In this document: positions 1 through 5,452 of the stretch, one piece after another
Layout of the letters: each line of letters starts with the position of its first letter
Position numbering within the stretch: position 1 is the first letter of the stretch
NCBI GenBank assembly: GCA_949296785.1
Contig: CASFRQ010000083.1
Coordinates: 1-8,165, forward strand
DNA: 8,165 nucleotides
DNA from: an uncultured Alphaproteobacteria bacterium
Lineage (GTDB): Bacteria; Pseudomonadota; Alphaproteobacteria; CASFRQ01; SAAU01
Direction: 5' to 3'
Program-made: the position numbers and the translations under genes
The notes under the pieces: generated by a model
What the model saw: only the letters and a program-made list of their open reading frames with translations
Told to the model about the DNA's origin: nothing
The model's database searches: none

Positions 1-242
1 ACTTTTGAGGTATCATTAAATAACGCCAGACTGAGTGCATGACAGAGATCGGCATCAAAACCTTCAAAGGAAGAGTCTTTTCCCGGCCGGCTTAGAGTGT
101 GGCTGGACGGGTCAATACCGCATCTGACGACGCCGTTTTTACGAACGCGCTCAAAAAAATCGCCTGCATGAGTTGCGGGTGAAAAAAACAGATTTCCTAT
201 AAGAAAGGAGAAAAGAAAGATTTTATTTAAATAACCAATCAT
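1..242 (-). CDS. Amino-acid ABC transporter periplasmic binding protein, AapJ-like (N-terminal part)
   Basis: Only the first 80 codons are in the window; the gene runs off the left edge. The start is ATG at 242-240, preceded by a modest AAGGCGG ribosome site. Residues 1-26 form a Sec signal peptide: Lys7, a hydrophobic stretch, then a cut after Ala26 in a THA-GDF context. The mature start (FFERVRKNGVVRCGID, then FEGFDADLCHAL) matches the first lobe of family 3 solute-binding proteins. It resembles the AapJ/BztA general L-amino-acid type, in which a VRCGV segment is followed by GFDVDFC. Such proteins bind amino acids in the periplasm and deliver them to an inner-membrane ABC importer. The permease and ATPase genes would lie downstream, outside the window. 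The family assignment is fairly secure; the substrate is inferred from family resemblance only. Confidence 0.8.
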   Translation of the reverse strand, partial: MIGYLNKIFLFSFLIGNLFFSPATHAGDFFERVRKNGVVRCGIDPSSHTLSRPGKDSSFEGFDADLCHALSLALFNDTSK

Positions 243-266
243 CACGGAACCGCCTTTTTTCTTTTA

Positions 267-294
267 TGAATAACTTTTTACCTTTAAAAGTCAA
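267..294 (-). promoter_or_regulatory. Sigma-70-type promoter of the amino-acid binding protein gene
   Basis: On the minus strand, TTGACT (294-289) is followed by 16 bases and then TATTCA (272-267). This sits about 25 bases upstream of the start codon. The -35 hexamer is identical to those before the perR gene and the lipoprotein operon in this window. Inferred from sequence only. Confidence 0.5.
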
Positions 295-316
295 GTTTTT
301 TCCCATACATCGAGAA

Positions 317-345
317 GAGAGGAAGATAATTTCTCTCCGCTTTTT
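317..345 (+). other. Hairpin followed by a short T-run, in the 243-693 gene-free leader
   Basis: GAGAGGAA (317-324) pairs with TTTCTCTC (330-337) with one G-T pair and a GATAA loop. CGC and five T residues follow. A similar shorter motif, AGAGGATATTTCTCT, recurs at 357-371. It could be a weak plus-strand terminator, but no gene ending upstream on that strand is visible. The rest of 243-693 is AT-rich, with no convincing gene. Confidence 0.3.
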
Positions 346-458
346 ATAAAAGGAAAAGAGGATATTTCTCTGTCGTTTGAGATGAGAAGGAAGCAAAAGA
401 GTGTAAAGTCAAAAATATGCATTTTTCTTTCGTAGTGGTCACAGTTATAAAGGGTTAA

Positions 459-620
459 AAAATTTTTGTCGGGCTGACGGGCGATAAAATCCCGTGGCAG
501 TTTTTTTTAGAAAAAGTTTGGGAGAAGGAAGGTATTCCGGATGCCGGCCTTTCTCGCGCTTTGCCTCTGATTTTCTATGCAGATACGGTCGGCTTTCATA
601 TAAGAAAGGTAAAGATTTGA
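459..620 (+). pseudogene. Possible remnant of a coding sequence, no start codon
   Basis: The frame from 459 to the TGA at 618-620 reads as plausible protein, with segments such as LEKVWEKEGIPDAGLSRA and FYADTVGFHIRK, unlike the T-rich reading of its surroundings. It has no ATG, GTG or TTG with a ribosome site, and a TAA closes the frame at 456-458. I do not recognise the sequence. It may be the tail of a decayed gene or a chance open frame. It overlaps the hairpin at 474-508, which argues against active translation. Confidence 0.2.
474..508 (+). terminator. Possible intrinsic terminator or attenuator upstream of the EamA gene
   Basis: CTG-ACGGG (474-481) can pair with CCCGT (491-495) and, past a two-base GG bulge, with CAG (498-500). 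Eight T residues follow directly at 501-508. This has the form of an intrinsic terminator for a short plus-strand transcript. The stem is short and bulged and no strong promoter is seen before it, so its role (attenuator, small RNA end, or chance) is open. Confidence 0.35.
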
Positions 621-645
621 AATTTGCCTATCTTATTGTTGTATT
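617..645 (+). promoter_or_regulatory. Candidate promoter of the EamA transporter gene
   Basis: TTGAAA (617-622) is followed by 17 bases and then TGTATT (640-645), about 50 bases before the start codon. The -10 match is only partial. This is the best-placed candidate in the leader, and a weak one. Confidence 0.3.
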
Positions 646-693
646 TTCTTTTCTTTTTTTTCCGGCTAATCTGCCAAAAGGGGAGGATGAAAA

Positions 694-1614
694 ATGAAGG
701 ACAAAAACTTATTAGGATACTTAGAAGCTTTTACAGCGGTTTTTTTCTGGAGTTTTAATGTTATTTTAGCCAGTTTATTTGTAACTTCTTTAACGCCGAT
801 GGAATTTGCTTTTGGCCGCTGGCTGATCGCGGCGGTGATTTTACTTCCTTTGTCTTATAAAGGGTTGAAGAAAAATTTTTCTTATCTTAAAAGTCACTTT
901 GTTTTTATTGTTTGGTTGGCATTAACTGGTATTGTTCTGGATAACACATTGATTTATGTGGCGGCCAGAACAACAAATGCGATTGACATGGGGCTTTTAA
1001 ACGCGCTGGGTCCGGTGTTTATTTTTATACTGTCAGCTATTTTTTTGAAAACGCCGGTTTTGAGAAATCAAATTATTGGGACGGTTCTTTCCCTATGTGG
1101 CGTTGTTATTATCGTAACGAAGGGGCATCCGACGGGAATTTTGGATATGGATTTTTCCACGGGAGATTTATGGATGATTTTAAACGCTTTTTGTTTCGCC
1201 GTTTACAGTCTGCTTCAGAAAAAGAGGCCGCCCGAGGTTTCGCAATTAACTCTTTTGTCGGCGTCGGTGGTTGTCGGCGTTGTGATTTTACTGCCTTTTC
1301 TGTTGATTGAAACGCCTTTGGGGCAGATTGCATCTTTGGGAAAGGAAGAGTATTCCGTTCTTATATACTTGGGGATATTTAATTCGGTAATCGCCTATCT
1401 GACTTGGAACAGTGCTTTGGCGAAAATCGGTTCGGTTAAGACGGGGATTGTTTATTATCTTCTTCCTGTTATCACGATGGTTGAAGCGGCTCTTTTCCTT
1501 TCCGAAAAAATCACTTGGGCGGAAGCGATGGGCGGGTTTGCCGTTTTAGTCGGTATTGTGATTGTCGGGATGAAAGAAAAACCGTCGGAAGCTATTCCGA
1601 TTGAAAGGCCTTGA
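694..1614 (+). CDS. EamA/DMT-family membrane transporter
   Basis: A 306-residue protein of the drug/metabolite transporter superfamily. These inner-membrane carriers export or import small metabolites such as amino acids, and the substrate cannot be read from sequence. The start is ATG at 694, with a strong GGGGAGG ribosome site at 680-686. The protein is nearly all hydrophobic helices separated by short basic loops. It shows the usual two EamA repeats: roughly residues 8-142 (LEAFTAVFFWSFNVILAS near the start, ALGPVFIFILSAIFL and LCGVVIIVTKG at the end) and 155-293 (LWMILNAFCFAVYSLLQKK at the start, VLVGIVIVGMKEK at the end). About ten membrane spans fit the family norm and the length is normal. 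It stands alone on the plus strand and converges with the hydrolase gene at 1676-2116. The family is secure. Confidence 0.9.
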   Translation: MKDKNLLGYLEAFTAVFFWSFNVILASLFVTSLTPMEFAFGRWLIAAVILLPLSYKGLKKNFSYLKSHFVFIVWLALTGIVLDNTLIYVAARTTNAIDMGLLNALGPVFIFILSAIFLKTPVLRNQIIGTVLSLCGVVIIVTKGHPTGILDMDFSTGDLWMILNAFCFAVYSLLQKKRPPEVSQLTLLSASVVVGVVILLPFLLIETPLGQIASLGKEEYSVLIYLGIFNSVIAYLTWNSALAKIGSVKTGIVYYLLPVITMVEAALFLSEKITWAEAMGGFAVLVGIVIVGMKEKPSEAIPIERP

Positions 1615-1657
1615 ACAAAAAAATTAAAGGAACAAATTTGGTTGGAGAAAATTTTTT

Positions 1658-1677
1658 ATCTGAATTTTTCAGATTTT
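1658..1677 (+). terminator. Weak hairpin terminator between convergent genes
   Basis: ATCTGAA (1658-1664) and TTCAGAT (1668-1674) form a 7-base stem with a TTT loop, followed by only three or four T residues. It lies 44 bases after the transporter stop and touches the end of the convergent hydrolase gene. It probably ends the plus-strand transcript, but the T-run is short. Confidence 0.4.
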
Positions 1678-2116
1678 AACGGATATTTTTTTCTCCGATG
1701 TTTCTCTTAATCAATTTCATTCCCGTTTCATGAAGAGTCTGATTCTTGCTGAAGCAATAATCTTTTAAAACAATCGGTCGGACATCATTTTCTATTAAAT
1801 CCAATGCTGTTTTGTACACGCAGGCGTCTGTATCAAATCCGCACAGGTGGATTTCGTCAAACTCCTTCATCACGGGCAGATAAGAGGAATAGCCACTTTT
1901 TGTAAAAACAACAGTGTCTTTCTTTGGGAAAAATGCAGGACTTTCATCTTCATACCCTTCCCAATCAAGGAATTTTAGAAGGGAAGAGCCTTCATTCTTG
2001 AAGAAAGAGGCAAAAATATATTCATAATCGTTTTGTAAAATTTCAATTTTTTTTATCAAATCGGGCCGGGTTACGGCGGATTTCTGAACATCAATGATTA
2101 AAAGAGCTTTTTTCAT
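1676..2116 (-). CDS. Isochorismatase-family cysteine hydrolase
   Basis: A 146-residue protein starting MKKALLIIDVQ, from ATG at 2116-2114 with AAAGGACA about ten bases upstream. The frame extends to 2314 but would then run into the rubrerythrin gene and past its terminator, so this start is preferred. The isochorismatase fold is clear. The expected catalytic triad is Asp9 (in LLIIDVQ), Lys73 (in VVFTKSGYSSY) and Cys99 (in GFDTDACVYKTALDLIE). The family includes nicotinamidases, isochorismatases and N-carbamoyl-amide hydrolases that cleave C-N or vinyl-ether bonds. This member is short: the region between the first strand and Lys73 is reduced compared with nicotinamidase (about 200 residues) and lacks an evident metal-binding D-x-H set. 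It is more likely a generic amidase-like cytoplasmic enzyme; the substrate is unknown. It is transcribed separately from the upstream rubrerythrin gene. Confidence 0.82.
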   Translation of the reverse strand: MKKALLIIDVQKSAVTRPDLIKKIEILQNDYEYIFASFFKNEGSSLLKFLDWEGYEDESPAFFPKKDTVVFTKSGYSSYLPVMKEFDEIHLCGFDTDACVYKTALDLIENDVRPIVLKDYCFSKNQTLHETGMKLIKRNIGEKNIR

Positions 2117-2182
2117 TAAGTGTCCTTTTTTATAATCAGGAAGGTATGTAAGTATAAAAGATTTTATCACAAAGAAAAGTAT

Positions 2183-2210
2183 AAAAAAACAGCGCCCGGA
2201 AAGAGCGCTG
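2183..2210 (-). terminator. Strong intrinsic terminator of the perR-rubrerythrin operon
   Basis: On the minus strand CAGCGC (2210-2205) pairs with GCGCTG (2195-2190) across a nine-base loop, and seven T residues (2189-2183) follow. It lies 18 bases after the rubrerythrin stop. It should separate that operon from the downstream hydrolase gene. Confidence 0.85.
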
Positions 2211-2228
2211 CTTTTTCTACAAAACGGA

Positions 2229-2771
2229 TTAGTAGTTTTCCGCCTTGATTTGGAAATAAGCTTTCGGATGAGCACAAACCGGGCAGATTTCCGGCGCTTT
2301 TTTCCCGATAACAATGTGTCCGCAATTGGCGCATTGCCAAATCATATCGCCTTCTCTGGAGAAAACGAGTCCGTTTTCCACATTGGAAAGCAGTTTGCGG
2401 TATCTTTCCTCATGTTCTTTTTCAATTTTGGCAACGCCTTCAAATAAACGGGCGATTTCGTCAAAACCTTCTTCCTTAGCCTCTTTTGCGAAGCCGGCAT
2501 ACATATCTGTCCATTCGTAGTTTTCCCCGGCCGCAGCATCTTTCAAATTTTCTTCCGTGCTGGGAACTTCGCCGTTATGGAGCAACTTAAACCAAAGTTT
2601 GGCATGTTCTTTTTCATTATTTGCCGTTTCTTCAAAGATGGCGGCGATTTGGTTGTAACCCTCTTTTTTAGCTTTGGAGGCATAATAAGTGTATTTATTC
2701 CTGGCTTGGGATTCACCCGCAAAAGCAGTCATCAGATTTTGTTCCGTTTTGGATCCTTTAAGTTCTTTCAT
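2229..2771 (-). CDS. rbr: Rubrerythrin
   Basis: A 180-residue cytoplasmic non-haem iron protein that reduces hydrogen peroxide to water in anaerobes and microaerophiles. The N-terminal ferritin-like four-helix part (about residues 1-140) carries the di-iron ligand motifs: Glu20 in FAGESQARNKY, Glu53-x-x-His56 in NNEKEHAK, Glu83 and Glu86 in GENYEWTDMY, and Glu117-x-x-His120 in KIEKEHEERY. The C-terminal rubredoxin-like part has two CxxC knuckles, Cys147/Cys150 and Cys163/Cys166, expected to bind one Fe(SCys)4 centre. Domain order and length match classic rubrerythrins. The start is ATG at 2771-2769 after AAAGGAAA. The stop codon of the upstream PerR-like gene ends one base before this ATG, so the two are co-transcribed and probably translationally coupled. 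Control by peroxide through that regulator is the natural inference. Confidence 0.96.
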   Translation of the reverse strand: MKELKGSKTEQNLMTAFAGESQARNKYTYYASKAKKEGYNQIAAIFEETANNEKEHAKLWFKLLHNGEVPSTEENLKDAAAGENYEWTDMYAGFAKEAKEEGFDEIARLFEGVAKIEKEHEERYRKLLSNVENGLVFSREGDMIWQCANCGHIVIGKKAPEICPVCAHPKAYFQIKAENY

Positions 2772-2772
2772 T

Positions 2773-3168
2773 TTAGTTTCCTTTCTGTTGAGAACAATTA
2801 AGGCAGTCGGCGCAGATACCGGAAAAAAGGATGGTATGCGCCTCTACTTTTCCGCCGCCGTCCTCTTGAATATGATTTAAATGTTCCATATACGGAACTT
2901 CTTTCAAATCAAAAATCCGGCCGCAGTGTTTGCATTGAAAATGGTAATGCTTTTCAACGGTTTTATCAAAATAGTCCGACCCGTTCGGCATGCACACCTT
3001 TGATATCAGGCTTTCTTTTAAAAGAGTGTTCAAATTCCGGTAAACCGTCGCTTTACTAATGGAGGGATAGGTTTGGATGATACATCGGTACATTTCGTCG
3101 GCCGTCGCATGCTCCAACCGTTGAAGTGTATTAAATACAAGCATCCTTTGAAAGGTATTCCTTTTCAT
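2773..3168 (-). CDS. perR: PerR-type peroxide-sensing regulator, Fur family
   Basis: A 131-residue Fur-family repressor. Residues 1-60 form the winged-helix DNA-binding domain; the recognition-helix segment is SKATVYRNLNTL (38-49). Residues 64-125 form the dimerisation and metal domain. The structural zinc site is Cys79/Cys82 and Cys119/Cys122. Aligned by spacing to Bacillus subtilis PerR, all five regulatory-metal ligands have counterparts: His20, Asp68, His74, His76 and Asp87. Asp87 is the position that is Glu in Fur, so a hydrogen-peroxide-sensing PerR is favoured over an iron-sensing Fur. It is somewhat shorter than the usual 140-145 residues because the N-terminus is reduced. The start is ATG at 3168-3166 with TAGGA upstream. 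It is the first gene of a two-gene operon with rubrerythrin. An inverted repeat over its promoter suggests autoregulation. In vivo metal use is not shown by sequence. Confidence 0.88.
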   Translation of the reverse strand: MKRNTFQRMLVFNTLQRLEHATADEMYRCIIQTYPSISKATVYRNLNTLLKESLISKVCMPNGSDYFDKTVEKHYHFQCKHCGRIFDLKEVPYMEHLNHIQEDGGGKVEAHTILFSGICADCLNCSQQKGN

Positions 3169-3179
3169 AGTATCTTATC

Positions 3180-3204
3180 CTAATTAGTAATAAATCTTAA
3201 TTAG
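3180..3204. promoter_or_regulatory. Candidate PerR operator (inverted repeat)
   Basis: CTAATTA (3180-3186) and TAATTAG (3198-3204) form an inverted repeat around an 11-base AT-rich spacer. One arm overlaps the -10 box of the perR promoter. The other lies in the leader and touches the ribosome site. AT-rich dyads of this kind are typical of Fur/PerR family sites. Binding is inferred. Confidence 0.5.
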
Positions 3205-3230
3205 AATACTCATTTTAAAACTTAAGTCAA
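3203..3230 (-). promoter_or_regulatory. Promoter of the perR-rubrerythrin operon
   Basis: Minus-strand TTGACT (3230-3225), a 16-base spacer, then TATTCT (3208-3203). The expected transcript start is near 3196, about 28 bases before the perR ATG. The same TTGACT box occurs at two other promoters in the window. Confidence 0.6.
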
Positions 3231-3301
3231 TAGTTTTTTTAGCATGGAAAAAGAAAGTATGTAAGTCGGTATTGTTTCAGAAGTATTTATTCTTTTTATA
3301 A

Positions 3302-3436
3302 ATGACGAGGGTTTTCCCGAATAATTTTATAACCAGAATTACCTTTGGCGTGAAAAACTTCACGGTTTATCAAGAATCTAAAAAAGATGAGTGGGATGTT
3401 TTCCTTTTTGAAAATACGGAAAAGACAAAAAATTAA
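3302..3436 (+). CDS. Small hypothetical ORF, 44 residues (doubtful)
   Basis: ATG at 3302 to TAA at 3434-3436. The reading is protein-like, with mixed charged and hydrophobic residues such as FITRITFGVKNFTVYQES and DEWDVFLFEN, while most of the surrounding AT-rich DNA reads as low-complexity Phe/Lys. No Shine-Dalgarno sequence precedes the ATG, and a TAA (3299-3301) closes the frame immediately upstream. It may be a fragment of a decayed gene, a small unrecognised protein, or chance. No family is recognised. The flanking gene-free stretch (3231-3301 and 3437-3763) shows no other feature that I can support. Confidence 0.25.
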   Translation: MTRVFPNNFITRITFGVKNFTVYQESKKDEWDVFLFENTEKTKN

Positions 3437-3763
3437 AAAAGCAGTGTTTAAGCCTGAAGATAAATCTTTTTTCGTTCTTTTCTGTGGTGTTTAGGAAAAG
3501 AATTTCTCAAAAGCCTCTTGAAAGTTTTTGTCCTGATTATGAACAAGGGTTTATAAAATTTATCGGCTTGATAAAACATGTCTTCATTTTGCTTTGAGCC
3601 GAAGGCAAAGATTTAAAATCATGGAATGAAGACCGGTTTGTTTTTTTACTTATTTTTCGACTTTTCCCTCTTTCCCTTTTTACCGAACACTTTTTCGTCA
3701 AAATCGCTTTCTTTGTTTTTTGGGGGTTATGCATAAATCATCATTCAGCCAGATTTTTTAATA

Positions 3764-3807
3764 TGCCGGTTTGAAAAATTTTTTATTTTGCTTTTATCAA
3801 ACCGGCA
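3764..3807. repeat. Long perfect inverted repeat (hairpin) downstream of the lipoprotein operon
   Basis: TGCCGGTTTGA (3764-3774) pairs perfectly with TCAAACCGGCA (3797-3807) over a 22-base AT-rich loop. Past a one-base bulge the stem can continue with four A-T pairs. It lies about 60 bases after the stop of the LpoB-like gene. No direct T-run follows on either strand, so it is not a textbook terminator. It may end or stabilise the 3' end of the operon mRNA, or be a protein site or a dispersed palindromic repeat. Related CCGGTTTG words occur nearby at 3633-3640. Confidence 0.6.
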
Positions 3808-3868
3808 AGTATAAATTCTTTTTTATGGAGAATCTTTCCCCTTTTAACCTAACAACATAAAGCAACAA

Positions 3869-4483
3869 TTACCAAGAGAAACGGCTTCTCTCCATAAATT
3901 TTTGAACTTCGTAATCCATGCGCGCAACCTCTACACCAGTTTCCAAATCGGTCAGACGCATATTGACGGTATATTGCTTGATGGTCTCTCCGTCTTCGGA
4001 AATTTTCTGCATCGTGATTTCCCCGAAAATCATCAGGTCCACATTTTCAAACTGTCCGACTTTCTTGGCTGTTTTTCTCTTTGTCGCTCCGCTGTGTTGA
4101 TAAGCCAATTCTTCCTCCAATTTTTTGGAGGCAGCTCTGTCCAGTAAAATAAAATCTCCGCTTCTGGAAATTTCTTTTAACAAGGCATTGTTAAGTTCCG
4201 CAATCGGAAAGTAAGCGTCTTCCGTCTGATTGCTGACATCTCGGATATAAAGAATCGGTTGACGGTTTAATTTTGCCATGTATCTTTGGAATCCGCGGTG
4301 AGTTTCCAATTGGTTCATGATTTCCTTGGCCGCATTTTCCGAATCTTTTTTAATCCATTTGTCCGTAATGGCGGACGCTTTGACATCCCCTTCTTCGGAA
4401 GAAATGCGCCCCGCGGTAACGCCGCTGCACCCTTCCATCAGAAAGAGAGAACAGCATAAGAAAGCTAAAATGGTCTTTTTCAT
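3869..4483 (-). CDS. LpoB-like lipoprotein (penicillin-binding protein activator family)
   Basis: A 204-residue lipoprotein, close to the 213 of E. coli LpoB. Residues 1-18 are a lipoprotein signal (MKKTILAFLCCSLFLMEG) with Cys19 as the lipidated residue. Ser at +2 suggests sorting to the outer membrane. The body follows the LpoB/COG3417 pattern: DVKASAITDKWI, PILYIRDVSNQTEDAYFP (the N-T-x-E strand motif), LLKEISRSGDFILLDR, LEEELAYQHSG, VGQFENVDLMIFGEI and YTVNMRLTDLETGVEVARMDYEVQKFM. In enterobacteria LpoB reaches across the periplasm to stimulate PBP1B. In other groups the same fold occurs in envelope proteins of unknown role, so an exact PBP partner is not established here. The start is ATG at 4483 after AAAGGAA. 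It is the last of four genes, 18 bases after the LPP20-family gene. Confidence 0.82.
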   Translation of the reverse strand: MKKTILAFLCCSLFLMEGCSGVTAGRISSEEGDVKASAITDKWIKKDSENAAKEIMNQLETHRGFQRYMAKLNRQPILYIRDVSNQTEDAYFPIAELNNALLKEISRSGDFILLDRAASKKLEEELAYQHSGATKRKTAKKVGQFENVDLMIFGEITMQKISEDGETIKQYTVNMRLTDLETGVEVARMDYEVQKFMERSRFSW

Positions 4484-4501
4484 TTTTTAATTCCTTTTTT
4501 A

Positions 4502-5452
4502 TTAAAAGTTAAAATCGTCCAAATGGTCCTGAAGGTAAACTTCAAACTCTTCCAAAGCAGTTATTAACGCTTGTTCTTCAGATAATTCTATCGCTTCAAT
4601 GGATGTGGATAAAATTTGAGCTTCTTTCTGATTTTTTGAATTTTGAGCCGAAGTCATGGAAAAATAGAAAATATATTTTTCAAATTTATCCACGGAAAGG
4701 GGCACTTTTTTGCTTTTCATTGAAAAGACAACACTTCGTGCCTGTTCTGAAGGCGTTTGAACCAATGCATAACCGTTGTCAATGAAAACGCTTTTAACAG
4801 CATCTTCAACCGCAGGATCCTGTTCCCCTTTGAAGACAAGATAAATATCCCGTTTTGTTCCCGCCGCTTTTTTGGCTTTAAAAATATCTTCGTAACTGAC
4901 AACTTCCAATGCCGGATGTCCGGTCAGGATAATATAACGCTGGTTCAGAGTTTGCCTTTTTTCATAAAGCCTTTCCGCCTTTTTTACGGATGCCGGTTCT
5001 TTGTCAGAAAGAAGGATTTCCATTTTTTCATCCAGCTTTGAAATCTCATCCTGCAGTAAAGAAGCGGCCAAAGGTTTGTTTAAAACGGCTAAGGCATAAA
5101 CGCCGGCTGGCGACTCGTAAGTTTCTTTGATTTCTACAGCGGTCAGCAGGACATCCGATTCTTCAAAGACAACATCTCTGTCAGCGGATTTGACTTCCCC
5201 GTTTTCTTGAGACAAAGACGAAGAAAAAGACGATCTGACCTTTGTTTCAAAAATTTTACCGATACCCGCCCTTGCATCCGAACGCGCCAGACTTAAACCT
5301 TCTCCGAAACCGGTGGCACAGAATTGTTCTTCGGAACAAACTTCGTAAGGATTATTAACCCAAGCGGGAATTGTTTCGTCGGCGTTCGCGGTTTGTCCTA
5401 AAAACGTCAGGGAAAAACACAAAAACGCCGCCGAGAAGAAAGCGTTTTTCAT
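4502..5452 (-). CDS. LPP20-family secreted periplasmic protein
   Basis: A 316-residue exported protein. Residues 1-24 are a signal peptidase I signal (cut after TANA, before DET). There is no lipobox cysteine, unlike the three sister products. Residues 28-130 match the LPP20 domain pattern: AWVNNPYEVC, ATGFGEGLSLARSDARAGIGKIFETKV, then a strand pair ending GVYALAVLNKPLAASLL. LPP20 was named from a Helicobacter pylori membrane lipoprotein; the biochemical role is unknown. A helical charged segment (about 131-175) leads to a C-terminal domain (176-316, IYLVFKGEQDPAVEDAVKSVFIDNGY and onward) that I do not recognise. Cys39 and Cys45 could form a disulfide in the periplasm. The ATG lies in an ATGA overlap with the stop of the preceding gene and has a strong AGGAGGA ribosome site. 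Confidence 0.78.
   Translation of the reverse strand: MKNAFFSAAFLCFSLTFLGQTANADETIPAWVNNPYEVCSEEQFCATGFGEGLSLARSDARAGIGKIFETKVRSSFSSSLSQENGEVKSADRDVVFEESDVLLTAVEIKETYESPAGVYALAVLNKPLAASLLQDEISKLDEKMEILLSDKEPASVKKAERLYEKRQTLNQRYIILTGHPALEVVSYEDIFKAKKAAGTKRDIYLVFKGEQDPAVEDAVKSVFIDNGYALVQTPSEQARSVVFSMKSKKVPLSVDKFEKYIFYFSMTSAQNSKNQKEAQILSTSIEAIELSEEQALITALEEFEVYLQDHLDDFNF

Noticed and set aside
494..697. 67-codon GTG-started ORF overlapping the transporter start by ATGA
   Set aside because: No ribosome site, it contains the T8 run after a hairpin, its composition is basic and Phe-rich, and a different frame of the same DNA looks more protein-like. The overlap is probably chance.
2117..2314. N-terminal extension of the isochorismatase-family frame
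   Set aside because: It would cross the strong terminator at 2183-2210 and overlap rubrerythrin. The extension is Arg/Lys/Ser-rich and unlike the family, and a good start with a ribosome site exists at 2116.
1676..3168. Single three-gene operon perR, rubrerythrin, hydrolase
   Set aside because: The GC-rich hairpin with seven T residues at 2183-2210 should end transcription before the hydrolase, and the 112-base gap is unlike the one-base perR-rubrerythrin junction.
3537..3734. 65-codon minus-strand ORF in the gene-free stretch
   Set aside because: Lys/Ser-rich low-complexity translation arising from T-rich DNA, no ribosome site, no known family.
3230..3868. CRISPR array or mobile element in the long non-coding stretch
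   Set aside because: No regularly spaced repeats, no transposase-like frame and no paired terminal inverted repeats with target duplications were seen.
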